The position numbers and the translations under genes are program-made. Below, one piece after another: positions 1-8,729 of a DNA stretch of 64,000 bases (the first letter of the stretch is position 1; each line of letters starts with the position of its first letter). Source of the DNA: Desulfovibrio sp. JC010 (lineage in GTDB: Bacteria; Desulfobacterota; Desulfovibrionia; Desulfovibrionales; Desulfovibrionaceae); the NCBI RefSeq assembly GCF_010470675.1, contig NZ_VOIQ01000017.1, positions 1-64,000 on the forward strand, read 5' to 3'. A model generated the notes under the pieces. It was given only the letters and a program-made list of their open reading frames with translations. It searched no databases and was not told where the DNA came from.

Positions 1-104
1 TCCCAAGCAACGGTTCGGGTTAGAAGAACAAAGCATGACGACCCAAGCTCCGGCACGGTCTTAAAAAACCAAGGCAAAATCGGTCTGCCATGCAAAATTA
101 CAAC

Positions 105-122
105 TGTTTAATTGGTTAAACA
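105..122. promoter_or_regulatory. Perfect 18-bp palindrome, candidate operator
   Basis: TGTTTAA-TTGG-TTAAACA is a perfect 7-bp inverted repeat with a 4-bp centre, ending 29 bp before the start of the YdcZ-like gene. Its size and symmetry suit a TetR- or MarR-type dimer site. Which regulator binds is not visible; the gene to the left lies outside the window. Confidence 0.45.
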
Positions 123-151
123 ACGTCAATCAAGACGTACTAGGCAATAAA

Positions 152-595
152 ATGCGTTTATTCTTTATAATAATGTCTTTCGTGTTCGGTGCACTTGCGC
201 CTACACAAGCCGGGGTGAACCTTAAGCTTAAGGGCTTTGTGGGTGATCCTGTTCTGGCGGCCATTGTGTCGTTCAGCGTTGGAACGCTGAGCCTGCTGGC
301 TTATGCTTATTTTACCAAGGTTCCGCTTCCGGAAGGGAGTGCTGTGCTTAAAGGGCCGTGGTGGATGTGGACCGGTGGTTTTATGGGCGCGTTTTTCGTG
401 GCTGCTGCGGTGGTTGTGGCTCCGGTGCTGGGTGCGGGAACCATGATGTGCTGGATGGTGGCCGGACAGATGGCGGCATCTCTTGTGCTGGACCACTACG
501 GGATACTGGGGTATGCCGTGCGGGAGGCTTCAGCCGGACGTATTGCCGGGGTTTTAATGGTTGTTGTGGGCGCAGTGCTGGTTGAAAAATTTTAG
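152..595 (+). CDS. YdcZ/DUF606-type DMT family membrane protein
   Basis: A 147-residue integral membrane protein of four to five hydrophobic helices. The N-terminal helix with APTQAGVN, the central GPWWMWTGG and the later PVLGAGTMM stretch match the YdcZ (DUF606) branch of the drug/metabolite transporter superfamily, whose members are half-size, about 140-150 residues, and usually act as dimers. The substrate is unknown. No strong ribosome binding site is seen before the ATG; a second in-frame ATG at 173 is possible. The gene lies 22 bp before the UbiA-type gene and may be cotranscribed with it. A palindrome at 105-122 suggests local repression. Confidence 0.75.
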   Translation: MRLFFIIMSFVFGALAPTQAGVNLKLKGFVGDPVLAAIVSFSVGTLSLLAYAYFTKVPLPEGSAVLKGPWWMWTGGFMGAFFVAAAVVVAPVLGAGTMMCWMVAGQMAASLVLDHYGILGYAVREASAGRIAGVLMVVVGAVLVEKF

Positions 596-617
596 TTTAA
601 ATATCAAGGAGTGGGGT

Positions 618-1502
618 GTGAAAGATATTCTTTGCAAATACATGAAGAAGCTGTGGGAAAATATCGTGCTGGTCTGCCGGATGGTCAAGATTGAGCATTC
701 CATCTTTGCATTGCCGTTTGCTTATATGGGAATTTTTCTGGCCAGCGGAACATGGCCGGAGCCCAAGCCTTTTGCTCTGCTGACCATAGCCATGGTGGCG
801 ATTCGTTCATTCGCCATGGCCGTGAACAGGCTTGTCGATATCAATATTGACAGTGAAAACCCGCGTACCCGGACCCGTCCGCTGGTGACCGGGGAATTGA
901 CCCCGTTTTTTACCTTCTGTTTTATCGTGGCTTGTGCAGTCGTTTTTGTTTTTACCTGTAAATACATGAATGAGCTTTGCTACAAACTTTCGTACTTTGC
1001 GCTGGTCTGGTCGGCCTTTTATTCCCTGACCAAAAGATTCACTTTTCTTTGTCATTTTGCCCTCGGTTCGGTTTTGGGGCTGGCCCCTGTTGCGGGCTGG
1101 CTCTGTGTTGATCCCAATTTTAGCCTGCCCGCGATTCTGTTTTTCTTCGGAGTAATGTTCTGGGTGGCCGGGTTTGATATCCTTTACGCCACGCAGGACC
1201 GCAAGTTCGACCGCAACCGGGGTTTGAATTCAGTTCCCGCAAACCTCGGCATCGAGAAAGCCCTGACCATCTCCACTTTCAGCCATGTGAATACGGTTAT
1301 CTTTTTCGGGCTGGCCGGACTGGCCGCTGGTTTGAACTGGATTTATTTCGCAACTCTTGCCCTTGTGGGCGGAATTCTAATCTGCGAACATCTCGTTATT
1401 TCTGCTGAAGATATGAGCCGGGTCAACATGGCTTTCTTTACTCTGAACGGGGTTATTTCGGTTCTGTTGTTTCTCGGCACTCTTGCAGCGATAATGTTCT
1501 AG
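618..1502 (+). CDS. ubiA: UbiA-family polyprenyltransferase (menaquinone pathway)
   Basis: A multi-pass membrane prenyltransferase, 294 residues, that attaches a polyprenyl chain to an aromatic ring. The two Asp-rich motifs that bind Mg-diphosphate are present: NRLVDINID at about 70-78, and a second around 184-198 with DILYATQD and KFDR. In Desulfovibrio-type bacteria this family (MqnP-like) is expected to serve the futalosine route to menaquinone rather than ubiquinone; that role is inferred. The start is GTG 618 because AAGGAG at 606-611 lies six bases upstream; the longer frame from 561 would overlap the preceding gene. An intrinsic terminator follows at 1582. Confidence 0.88.
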   Translation: MKDILCKYMKKLWENIVLVCRMVKIEHSIFALPFAYMGIFLASGTWPEPKPFALLTIAMVAIRSFAMAVNRLVDINIDSENPRTRTRPLVTGELTPFFTFCFIVACAVVFVFTCKYMNELCYKLSYFALVWSAFYSLTKRFTFLCHFALGSVLGLAPVAGWLCVDPNFSLPAILFFFGVMFWVAGFDILYATQDRKFDRNRGLNSVPANLGIEKALTISTFSHVNTVIFFGLAGLAAGLNWIYFATLALVGGILICEHLVISAEDMSRVNMAFFTLNGVISVLLFLGTLAAIMF

Positions 1503-1866
1503 TTGCTGGGTACATTTTACACTTTGAGTCATGTTACCAAGGTGTCGATAGTGATTGTTCTGTATTAAGGAATGGTTACAGAAGGCCTGCCGTTACGGCG
1601 GGCCTTTTCCGTTTTTTTATCCTGAATTGAACAAGAAAACGGCTAGACAAGCCCTTATAAAGGGTTTAGAAGCGATTTTGCGAGGTTAGTGAAGGTTCGG
1701 TTTTGGAAGGCTGAAAATTCCTGATTCTACCGTTGCTGTGTTACACTGGATTAATATTGTTTCTGTTCTTTTTTGAGGTGGACAGTCCGGACATGGCGTA
1801 TGTGAGAGCGGCTGAAGAGGGGATCGAATAATTTGTGGTTATTCGTTTTTAGCTGGGAGAACTGAA
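1503..1866. other. Intergenic region, terminator and chemoreceptor leader
   Basis: 364 bp between the prenyltransferase and the chemoreceptor. It holds the terminator at 1582-1618. A tiny 11-codon frame (ATG 1794, stop 1828-1830) follows a GAGGTGG, but the spacing is long and it is probably chance. No sigma-54 or operator signal was recognised. Confidence 0.5.
1582..1618 (+). terminator. Intrinsic terminator of the prenyltransferase gene
   Basis: An 11-bp stem (AAGGCCTGCCG / CGGCGGGCCTT, one U-G pair on the plus strand) with a TTA loop, followed by TTTTCCGTTTTTTT. Confidence 0.88.
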
Positions 1867-3444
1867 ATGGAAAATGGAAAGTTTCTGCGTGTAATCGCTG
1901 GAATTTATTTTGGAGTGTTACTTGTCGCAGCAGTATTGTGCGGCGCAATTCTAACTGCCTACAGCAATGAATCATGGGCACTGACCGGGCTGGCTTTCGG
2001 TTTGATTGGGCTGCTGTTTTTGCTGGGAATCTGTCTTTTTACCGTCCTCAAAGCACAGGTCGCCCGACCTGTGGAATGTCTTACAAATTTTGCAAATCTT
2101 GTGATCAAAGGCGAGTACTCCGAAGCTGATAAATGTAACAGCCCGGGGCTTGATGGTTTGCGTGCTGCGATCAGTGAACTGAGCGATGTTTATAAAGAAC
2201 GCCTCGGTTTCAGCAACAGTATTCTTGAAGGTCTGCCTCTTGGCTGCTGTATTGTTGATCTCAAAGAACATATAAATTTCCTGAATAAAGAATGCCTTGA
2301 AATGATCGGCTCTGATGAAAAGCCGGAATCTTATCACGGGCGCATGATTTCCCAGATCTTTTATCACGATGACCGTAAATCACTGATCGGGCACTGTATG
2401 GATGATGATACCCGGGCCATGAACCGGGAAGTTATCTTCAAGCATGTGGACGGCAGTGACATCAACGTGTTGGCCAACCTTTTTCCTCTGCATGATGTGG
2501 TCGGCAATGTTATCGGCGGTTGTTGTTTGTATATCAACACAACCGAACTTAAACAGCGTGAAGCTCATATCCTTCAACAGAACGAAGTGATTGCCAAGGC
2601 TGCTGATCAGGCTGATTCCGTGGTTTATGAACTGAGCAGTGCAGCCGAGCAGCTGCGCGGACTGGTGGGCGAGGCCCGCAAGGGGGCCATGGTTCAGAGT
2701 GAAGAAGCCGGACAGGCCGCCACTGCCATGGAAGAAATGAACGCCACTGTTCTTGAGGTTGCACGCCATGCGCAGGAAGCTGCCAGTGACGCTGATAAAG
2801 CAAGGGCTGATGCGGAAAAAGGTGAAGATACTGTAGCCGGTGTGGTCAGTGCCATTGATGAAGTTTCCGGTCAGGCTAATTCCTTGAAAGCTTCCATGGA
2901 AGATCTGGATGTGAAGGCTGAAGCCATCGGTAATGTACTGGGTGTGATCGAAGATATCGCAGACCAGACCAACCTGCTGGCTTTGAACGCGGCTATCGAA
3001 GCTGCCCGTGCAGGTGAAGCCGGGCGCGGATTCGCGGTTGTTGCCGATGAAGTTCGCAAGCTTGCGGAAAAGACCGTGCAGGCCACAACCGAGGTTCATC
3101 AGGCTGTTTCCAATATTCAGCAGGGTGCCAAGACCAACGTGCAGGCTACGGAAGCGGCTGTTGAGTCCGTTACCCGCAGCACTGCGCTGGCCGGGGAGTC
3201 CGGTGATGCTTTGGCGCGGATCGTATCCATGTCTGAAGAGACTTCCGACCGGATCAGGTCCATTGCCACTGCCGCTGAGCAGCAGGCCGCAGCCAGTGAG
3301 CAGATCAACCGTTCCACTGAAACGGTAAACCGCATTTCAAACGAGACCGAGCAGGCTATGTTGGAATCATCCGAAGCCATTGAAAAGCTGGCCCAGCTGG
3401 CGGATAACCTTTCTGATATTATCCATGGAATGCAGAATCAGTAA
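1867..3444 (+). CDS. Methyl-accepting chemotaxis protein with PAS domain
   Basis: A 525-residue chemoreceptor that controls CheA/CheW signalling. Two hydrophobic helices at about 9-31 and 38-60 have almost no periplasmic loop between them, so sensing is probably cytoplasmic, through the PAS domain at about 115-230. A HAMP-like linker precedes the PAS domain. The long coiled coil carries the conserved hairpin tip around 364-400 ([19 protein letters not shown], then [18 protein letters not shown]). GGGAG at 1855-1859 supports the start. The C-terminus has no receptor tethering pentapeptide. Possible ligands are redox cofactors or small molecules. The gene is monocistronic with a strong terminator. 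Confidence 0.95.
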   Translation: MENGKFLRVIAGIYFGVLLVAAVLCGAILTAYSNESWALTGLAFGLIGLLFLLGICLFTVLKAQVARPVECLTNFANLVIKGEYSEADKCNSPGLDGLRAAISELSDVYKERLGFSNSILEGLPLGCCIVDLKEHINFLNKECLEMIGSDEKPESYHGRMISQIFYHDDRKSLIGHCMDDDTRAMNREVIFKHVDGSDINVLANLFPLHDVVGNVIGGCCLYINTTELKQREAHILQQNEVIAKAADQADSVVYELSSAAEQLRGLVGEARKGAMVQSEEAGQAATAMEEMNATVLEVARHAQEAASDADKARADAEKGEDTVAGVVSAIDEVSGQANSLKASMEDLDVKAEAIGNVLGVIEDIADQTNLLALNAAIEAARAGEAGRGFAVVADEVRKLAEKTVQATTEVHQAVSNIQQGAKTNVQATEAAVESVTRSTALAGESGDALARIVSMSEETSDRIRSIATAAEQQAAASEQINRSTETVNRISNETEQAMLESSEAIEKLAQLADNLSDIIHGMQNQ

Positions 3445-3467
3445 GAGTACAAAATAGACTGAAATAG

Positions 3468-3504
3468 AAGCGGGCAAATCCAACCGGATTTGCCCGCTTT
3501 TTTA
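3468..3504 (+). terminator. Intrinsic terminator of the chemoreceptor gene
   Basis: A 14-bp perfect stem, AAGCGGGCAAATCC pairing with GGATTTGCCCGCTT, then TTTTTTATTT. Confidence 0.92.
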
Positions 3505-3528
3505 TTTAATTAACTGAGTAATACTCGA

Positions 3529-3636
3529 AGCGGCGAAGCCTAATAAAAGTTTTTGAAGAGTCCAGAGAAACTTTTTCCAAAAAGTTTCTTTGGCCGCCGG
3601 AGGCGAAATCTGTCCGTTAAATCGCGCGTAGCGCGC
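3529..3636 (-). repeat. Oriented 3' intergenic element, full copy
   Basis: Read on the minus strand this follows the stop of the deacetylase-like gene. It contains GCGCGCTACGCGCGAT, then TTTCGCCTCCGGCGGCC, a 15-bp hairpin (3562-3593, core AGAAACTTTTT-CC-AAAAAGTTTCT) and a tail AAAACTTTTATTAGGCTTCG ending in CCGC. Related copies, always 3' of a gene and in the same sense, are at 6840, 11602 and 39708. The hairpin may help end transcription. Confidence 0.7.
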
Positions 3637-3674
3637 ACTTATCCCTCAGACCTGAGGAATCTACGTTTCTTTTG

Positions 3675-4994
3675 TCAAAATCCGTAGCGCAGGTAATCTT
3701 TGTCCTTGCGGTTGATGAGCTGGATGTAGCGGTAACGGCTCTTGACCTGAGCTTCTTCGAGCAGGGAGTAGCCCTGATTGCGGCAGGAGTCACAGGCTGC
3801 GGCGGGGATTTCCAGTCCAAAGCCCATGGGACCGCCTTCGCGCTGGGTTTCCACTTTGAGCAGGCCCCGGCAGTTTTCGCAGAGCAGCAGGGATTCGGTC
3901 TGGGATTCAGTGAACCCTTCGGTGTCGTAAAAAATATTGCGATGTCGCACGGACCAGTCTCCGCTGATGACCCCTTCGCTGCTCTCTGTGGGCGGATTGA
4001 AATAGATATCCTTCACGCCTTCGCAGATCTTGGCGATATAATCCATGATCTCATCTGATTCTTTGAGCGTTTCGGGGTTGAAGCCCGGTTCGCGCACGTG
4101 TGAATAATCAATCCCGGCCATGGCCAGACTGATGCCGAGGTTTACGTAAGGCAGCGCGCCCTGAATGGCATAACCGCCTTCTAGCACTGCGATATCCGGC
4201 TTGAGCATGGAATTAAGCGCGGCGTAGCCCTGCGCAGAGAAATTCATGTTGGTGATCGGGTCGGTGAAGTGGTTGTCCTGCCCGGCGGAGTTGATGATCA
4301 GGTCCGGCTTGAAATCATCCAGAATGGGCATGACCGCATTTTTCATGACCATCATGAACCCGGCGTCGGATGTTCCGGGGGGCAGGGGGATGTTCACCGT
4401 GCGTCCGAGGGCCTTGGGACCTCCGGATTCTTTGGGGAAACCTGTGCCGGGATAAAGGGTGCGTCCGTCCTGATGCAGGGAGATGAACAGGGTGTCCGGA
4501 TCATGCCAGTAGACATCCTGTGTGCCGTCCCCGTGGTGGCAGTCGGTGTCTACAATGGCGATGCGTTTGGGACCGTAGTTTTCGCGGATGTATTCGCACA
4601 TGATGGCTTCAATGTTGATGGCGCAGAACCCGCGTGAACCCTGCACTGTCTTCATGGCGTGATGCCCCGGAGGACGCACGAGGGCGAAGGCCCGTTCCCG
4701 TTCGCCGTTCATGACCAGTTCGGCGGCTTTAATGGCTCCGCCTGCGGAAATGCAATGGGAGCGGGTGGCAACGGCCTCGGCTTCGGGAAAGCAGAAGTGG
4801 ACCCGTTCGATATCTTCGCTGGAAGCCACTTCGGGTTTGTATTCACGGATGCCTTCGATGTCGAAAAGACCTTCCTCGCGCAACTGGTCCTGCGTGTAGA
4901 GCAGTCTTTCTTCCCTCTCCGGGTGGGTGGGCGAGATGGCCCAGTCAAAGGCGGGGAAAAAGATGATTCCCAGACTGTTTTCAGCCTTGAGCAT
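3675..4994 (-). CDS. Histone deacetylase-like zinc amidohydrolase with C-terminal zinc-finger tail
   Basis: A 439-residue member of the arginase/deacetylase fold (HDAC, AcuC, acetylpolyamine amidohydrolase). The active-site set is complete: RPPGHH at 107-112, DTDCHHGDGTQ at 149-159 giving zinc ligands D151 and H153, the third ligand D240 in SAGQD, and GGY at 273-275. Bacterial homologues remove acetyl or similar acyl groups from small amines or proteins; the substrate here is unknown. Beyond the usual domain there is a tail with two CxxC pairs (C372/C375 and C401/C404), probably a zinc ribbon. It follows the hydantoinase-like gene by 12 bp with GGAG before the ATG, so the two are one operon. 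Confidence 0.88.
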   Translation of the reverse strand: MLKAENSLGIIFFPAFDWAISPTHPEREERLLYTQDQLREEGLFDIEGIREYKPEVASSEDIERVHFCFPEAEAVATRSHCISAGGAIKAAELVMNGERERAFALVRPPGHHAMKTVQGSRGFCAINIEAIMCEYIRENYGPKRIAIVDTDCHHGDGTQDVYWHDPDTLFISLHQDGRTLYPGTGFPKESGGPKALGRTVNIPLPPGTSDAGFMMVMKNAVMPILDDFKPDLIINSAGQDNHFTDPITNMNFSAQGYAALNSMLKPDIAVLEGGYAIQGALPYVNLGISLAMAGIDYSHVREPGFNPETLKESDEIMDYIAKICEGVKDIYFNPPTESSEGVISGDWSVRHRNIFYDTEGFTESQTESLLLCENCRGLLKVETQREGGPMGFGLEIPAAACDSCRNQGYSLLEEAQVKSRYRYIQLINRKDKDYLRYGF

Positions 4995-5006
4995 TGTTGT
5001 CTCCGT

Positions 5007-6671
5007 TTATGAATATGTCCGGTCCACGCCGGGTTTGATCTGGCATTTGACCCTGATGTTGCGTCCCACGGTGCTGGCTCCATTGACCATATTAAATGAT
5101 GATGAGCTGGTGATCTGGGCATTGGAACCGTCCGAAGCCACGTGCATTTCGCCCAGATGGGCCAGCAGGTGGTTCATGGCATCCTTTTCAGCCTGTTCTA
5201 TATTGTAATTGCGGGGGATGTTCTCGCGGTGTCCCAGCGAGGGGATGAACATGAGTCCGCGTTCAGTATCGGCGAAAAGTTCCAGCTCGGTGGTTGTACG
5301 GGTCAGGGCCGCGCCGATGGCGTTGGCAACATCGTAGTTCTGCGGAACTTCGGTGGAAAGACGGAATTTGCGGAATACATCCATTTTCATGGCCTGTGCA
5401 GGGCCGCCCATGATGTAGATTTTGCGGGGGATGATCTTCCGGTTCTCCAACAGTTCATGGATGGTGTAGACTGGCTGCTGGTTGATTTCATCCACCATTT
5501 CACGGGTGGAATCATGGATTTTATCCACTGCGTACCCGATGGCCTGATCCGCCAGTTCTGCCGGGTCGAGTCCATGCTTGGCGGCAAAGGAAGTGAAGCC
5601 CGCTTTAGATTGTTTTACGTTTCCGCAATCACAGGAATCCTTCCAGATCAGCGCGTCAGTAAGGGTGGGGATTTCGCCGCCGAAGGCAATTGACGGGCCG
5701 AGACGGTTGGGGCCGACACGAACCTGCCCGTCCAGAATTGAAATGGCTGAATCCCCGCCGATGCCGATGGAATGGACCTTCAAGGCCCGTACAAGGGTGG
5801 GGTGGGAGCCGATATGGATGCCTTCCTGCTCGATGAGCGGGCTGCCCCCGGCGAAAATGGCGATGTCGGTGGTGGTGCCGCCGATGTCGTAGATGATGGA
5901 ATCGTGGGTGATGTTGCACAGGGCGATGATGCCCATGACGCTGGCTGCCGGACCGGAAAAAATGGATTGCACCGGAACCTTGCGTGAGAGATCCAGCGGC
6001 ATGGTTCCGCCGTCGGCTTTGAGGATATTTACCCGGATGTCGCCCAGCCCCATCTCATCAAGGGTGTCGGCAATGGCGTCGGCAAATTTGTTGAAGACCC
6101 GCCAGACAGCACAGTTGTAAAATGCGGTGGAAATGCGGCGCGGGAAATTCAGCCGTCCGGTGAGTTGGTGCCCGAGGGTGATGAAGTCGGCGTTATCGCC
6201 TACTGCCAGCTCCATTTCTTTTTCGTGGGCCGGGTTGCGGGGGGAAAATTTGGTCACTGCGGCGTATACTTTGATCCCGGCCTTGCGGCAGGAGACAATG
6301 GCTTCTTCAAGGGAAAGGTTGTCCAGCCGTTTTGTTTCCGAGCCGCGATGGTCCAGTGAACCGGGAATGACATGGAAATCCTTGCAGGTCATGAATGAAT
6401 GGGGATCGAGTCCCGGACCTGCGGAGACTATCACGCCCACGTCTTCGTAGTTCCCTTCCACAATGGAGTTGGTGGAGAGAGTGGTGGAGAGGTTGAGCTG
6501 CTTTATGCGGGCCGGGTCCGTGTGGCGGACGATTTCCCCAAGGCTGTTTCTGATGGAGGCGAGCAGGTTGTCGTGCTGAGTGGCGACTTTAACCTGCGCT
6601 TCCAGACCGTCAGGCCCTATGGCAACGGCGTCCGTGTGGGTTCCGCCGACATCAATTCCGAGAAGGAGCAT
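5007..6671 (-). CDS. Hydantoinase/oxoprolinase family protein (HyuA-like)
   Basis: A 554-residue protein of the hydantoinase/5-oxoprolinase A family, which uses ATP to open cyclic amides. The N-terminal phosphate-binding loop GIDVGGTHTDAV (5-16) and the second actin-like ATPase motif YDIGGTTTDIAIF at about 265-277 are intact. It is shorter than full HyuA (about 650-700 residues), and no HyuB partner is present, so it may act alone. AAGGA precedes the ATG. It is the first gene of an operon with the deacetylase-like hydrolase, which suggests successive steps on one acylated or cyclic amide substrate; this is inference. The cyclic substrate cannot be read from sequence. Confidence 0.85.
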   Translation of the reverse strand: MLLLGIDVGGTHTDAVAIGPDGLEAQVKVATQHDNLLASIRNSLGEIVRHTDPARIKQLNLSTTLSTNSIVEGNYEDVGVIVSAGPGLDPHSFMTCKDFHVIPGSLDHRGSETKRLDNLSLEEAIVSCRKAGIKVYAAVTKFSPRNPAHEKEMELAVGDNADFITLGHQLTGRLNFPRRISTAFYNCAVWRVFNKFADAIADTLDEMGLGDIRVNILKADGGTMPLDLSRKVPVQSIFSGPAASVMGIIALCNITHDSIIYDIGGTTTDIAIFAGGSPLIEQEGIHIGSHPTLVRALKVHSIGIGGDSAISILDGQVRVGPNRLGPSIAFGGEIPTLTDALIWKDSCDCGNVKQSKAGFTSFAAKHGLDPAELADQAIGYAVDKIHDSTREMVDEINQQPVYTIHELLENRKIIPRKIYIMGGPAQAMKMDVFRKFRLSTEVPQNYDVANAIGAALTRTTTELELFADTERGLMFIPSLGHRENIPRNYNIEQAEKDAMNHLLAHLGEMHVASDGSNAQITSSSSFNMVNGASTVGRNIRVKCQIKPGVDRTYS

Positions 6672-6839
6672 CTGGTAATCCTTGAACTGTTCTCCCGGTC
6701 TGTGCGGGAGGCTGGTGAGCTATACTATATAATGATATGATCCACCTGTTTATCTAGCATCCTGTTAATATCGGAGTCCAGAGCTTTTACCGCGAGTGGT
6801 AAGATGCTTTCCGTGAATGGTTGTCTTTATATGATTACA

Positions 6840-6868
6840 AGCGGCGAAACCCTAATAAAAGGTTTTGG
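6840..6868 (-). repeat. Oriented 3' intergenic element, tail only
   Basis: Matches the 28-bp tail of the 3529 copy with few differences (AGCGGCGAA, then CCTAATAAAAGG). On the minus strand it begins seven bases after the stop of the sigma-54 activator gene. The head and hairpin are missing. Confidence 0.6.
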
Positions 6869-6873
6869 TTTTC

Positions 6874-8406
6874 TTAGCCGTTCTTACTGATCCCCAGTTT
6901 CTTCATACGCGAATCAAAAGTAGAGCGGTTCACGTCCGCAGCACGGGCGGCCCGGCTGATGTTCCAGCGGTATTTTTCCAGCAGCTTCATTATATATGAA
7001 TACTCCATTTCCTTCCAGGTCAGGGCACTGAAGTCCTCTTGCGCTGCAGTCTGTTCCTGAATTGCGGGCGGGGTCTGCGGCTGTGCTTTTGGGGGCGGTG
7101 TTGCACCGGGATGGACAATGTGCAGGGGCAGGTCGCTGTCGGTAACGGTGTCGCCGGGAACCATGGCCTGAAACTGCTTGACCATGTTTTCCAGTTCGCG
7201 AATGTTGCCCGGCCAATTGTAATTTTTCATGGCGTCCATGGCTTCTGCGGACATCTGCTTGGGCAGCATGTGGCTGTGGGCTGCTTCGCGGTTCAGGAAA
7301 TGCTCGGTGAGCAGGTGGATATCTTCCTTGCGTTCACGCAGGGCGGGCAGCTTCAGGGGCAGGACATTAAGCCTATAATAAAGGTCTTCCCTGAAGCGTC
7401 CTGAACGCACATCTTCTTCAAGATTGCGGTTGGTGGCCGAAATGATACGGATGTCGATTTTTTTGGTCTGGGTCCCGCCAAGGGGTTTGATCTCGTTCTC
7501 CTGCAGCACGCGCAGCAGCTTGGCCTGCAGGTTGATGTCCATATCGCCGATTTCATCAAGGAATACCGTGCCGCCATCGGCAGCCTCAAAGAGGCCGGAC
7601 TTATTGGTCGTGGCTCCGGTAAAAGCTCCTTTTACGTAACCGAAAAGTTCACTTTCCAGCAGGTTTTCCGGGATAGCGCTGCAGTTCTGGGTCAGGAACG
7701 GTTTCTGGGCCCGTGCACTCTGGGCGTGGATTTCCTCGGCAAAGAGTTCTTTACCAGTCCCGGATTCGCCGTAGAGAAGGACCGGATAGCTGGTGGCTCC
7801 GTAGTTTTCCACCAGTTTCATGGCTTTGTTTACGGACTGGCTCCGGCCCACAATGGTTTTGTTGTTCCTGATGCTGCTCAGGGTTCTGCTGAGCTGGGCA
7901 AATTCAATGCGCTGTTTCTGGAATTCCAGTGAATTGCTGAGCGATATGGAGCCGATATCCACCAGATCCTGCAGCATGGTCAGGTAGGCGGGGTCCTGAT
8001 TGAGTTGTTCGCCGGAAGTGCTTGTGTCGATAACCTGTACGGCACCGTACACCTCCAGTCCCTTGAGGTGCAGGGGGAAGCAGAGGATGAGCTTGCTTTT
8101 TATTTTGAAGTCACGCTCAAAGGAGCTTAGGTGGCGTGAATCCCCTGCTTCGGCAACGGTCATTTTTCCATTCTGGATCACCCAGCCAACGATGCTTTTT
8201 TCCTGCGCTGATATTTTTGCCCCTTTTACATTTTCGCTTTTGTCACCGAGGGCTTCAACGCATTCATACATGCCGTCCCGTTTCAGCCACAGGGATCCGC
8301 GCTCGACATTTTGCAGTTTAAGCAGCAGGGTCAGAATCTGGGTCTGTAGTTTTTCCGGGTCGAGTTCCTGCGAAAGGGCTTTATAGTCATTAATGGATAT
8401 AGTCAT
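6874..8406 (-). CDS. GAF-domain sigma-54-dependent transcriptional activator
   Basis: A 510-residue enhancer-binding protein. A GAF sensor spans about 20-160. The AAA+ domain has Walker A GESGTGKE (213-220), the sigma-54 contact loop GAFTGA (260-265) and Walker B DEIGD (284-288). A Fis-type helix-turn-helix lies at the C-terminus (about 470-508). There is no receiver domain, so activity is set by a ligand on the GAF domain rather than by phosphorylation. A proline/alanine-rich linker joins the AAA+ and DNA-binding parts. The gene diverges from a near-consensus sigma-54 promoter at 8577, which is its most likely target. The likely ligand is not known. Confidence 0.95.
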   Translation of the reverse strand: MTISINDYKALSQELDPEKLQTQILTLLLKLQNVERGSLWLKRDGMYECVEALGDKSENVKGAKISAQEKSIVGWVIQNGKMTVAEAGDSRHLSSFERDFKIKSKLILCFPLHLKGLEVYGAVQVIDTSTSGEQLNQDPAYLTMLQDLVDIGSISLSNSLEFQKQRIEFAQLSRTLSSIRNNKTIVGRSQSVNKAMKLVENYGATSYPVLLYGESGTGKELFAEEIHAQSARAQKPFLTQNCSAIPENLLESELFGYVKGAFTGATTNKSGLFEAADGGTVFLDEIGDMDINLQAKLLRVLQENEIKPLGGTQTKKIDIRIISATNRNLEEDVRSGRFREDLYYRLNVLPLKLPALRERKEDIHLLTEHFLNREAAHSHMLPKQMSAEAMDAMKNYNWPGNIRELENMVKQFQAMVPGDTVTDSDLPLHIVHPGATPPPKAQPQTPPAIQEQTAAQEDFSALTWKEMEYSYIMKLLEKYRWNISRAARAADVNRSTFDSRMKKLGISKNG

Positions 8407-8576
8407 AAAAATCTGCTGTGATCAGGTTGTTTGATGGTATTATTTAGTGCTTTTTATGAAATATCGGTAAAATGGCATTAGGTCAACAGTGATTACAGCA
8501 TAAATAATTTTCGGTGGCTTTTGATTTTGGTCATCAATCCTTTAGTTTAGCATGATCTGAGAGGTTTGAAAAGTTT

Positions 8577-8592
8577 TGGCACGGATGGTGCT
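8577..8592 (+). promoter_or_regulatory. Sigma-54 promoter
   Basis: TGGCACGGATGGTGCT matches the consensus TGGCACG-N4-TTGCW at all key positions, with GG and GC ten bases apart. Transcription would start at about 8603, ahead of the hairpin and the 77-residue reading frame. Confidence 0.85.
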
Positions 8593-8618
8593 GTATGGAG
8601 GGTAGCTTGTTAGTCAAG

Positions 8619-8682
8619 TATGGACCGGAGAGCCCACTCCACCTCCCCGACCCCTCCGGGCTTTCCGGTCCATAACCTTTTT
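8619..8682 (+). ncRNA. Candidate sigma-54-dependent small RNA or attenuated leader
   Basis: Two 17-base arms, 8619-8635 and 8658-8674 (TATGGACCGGAGAGCCC with its complement), pair fully, with one G-U pair that is valid only in plus-strand RNA. The 22-base loop is rich in CCUCC/CCCC, complementary to Shine-Dalgarno sequences. T5 at 8678-8682 makes the structure terminator-like. With a start near 8603 the product would be about 80 nt. It could be a small RNA in its own right or an attenuator in the leader of the next gene. Confidence 0.5.
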
Positions 8683-8729
8683 CAGAAGCAAATCCGACTC
8701 AGTTTTTTCAAATATACGGAGATGGTGTG

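Larger units (their letters stand above)
8407..8729. other. Divergent regulatory region with sigma-54 promoter and hairpin
   Basis: 323 bp between the activator (minus) and the 77-residue protein (plus). It holds the sigma-54 promoter at 8577-8592 and the long hairpin at 8619-8674. Activator binding sites would be expected around 8450-8560, but no clear inverted repeat was recognised there. Confidence 0.6.

Noticed and set aside
1794-1830. 11-codon frame after GAGGTGG before the chemoreceptor
   Set aside because: Spacing from the ribosome site is about eleven bases, the peptide is very short and nothing else supports it.
3675-4994. Naming the deacetylase-like gene acuC because budA (acetoin) is in the window
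   Set aside because: The genes are 34 kb apart, and no acuA/acuB or acetoin dehydrogenase genes are present. Family motifs do not fix the substrate.
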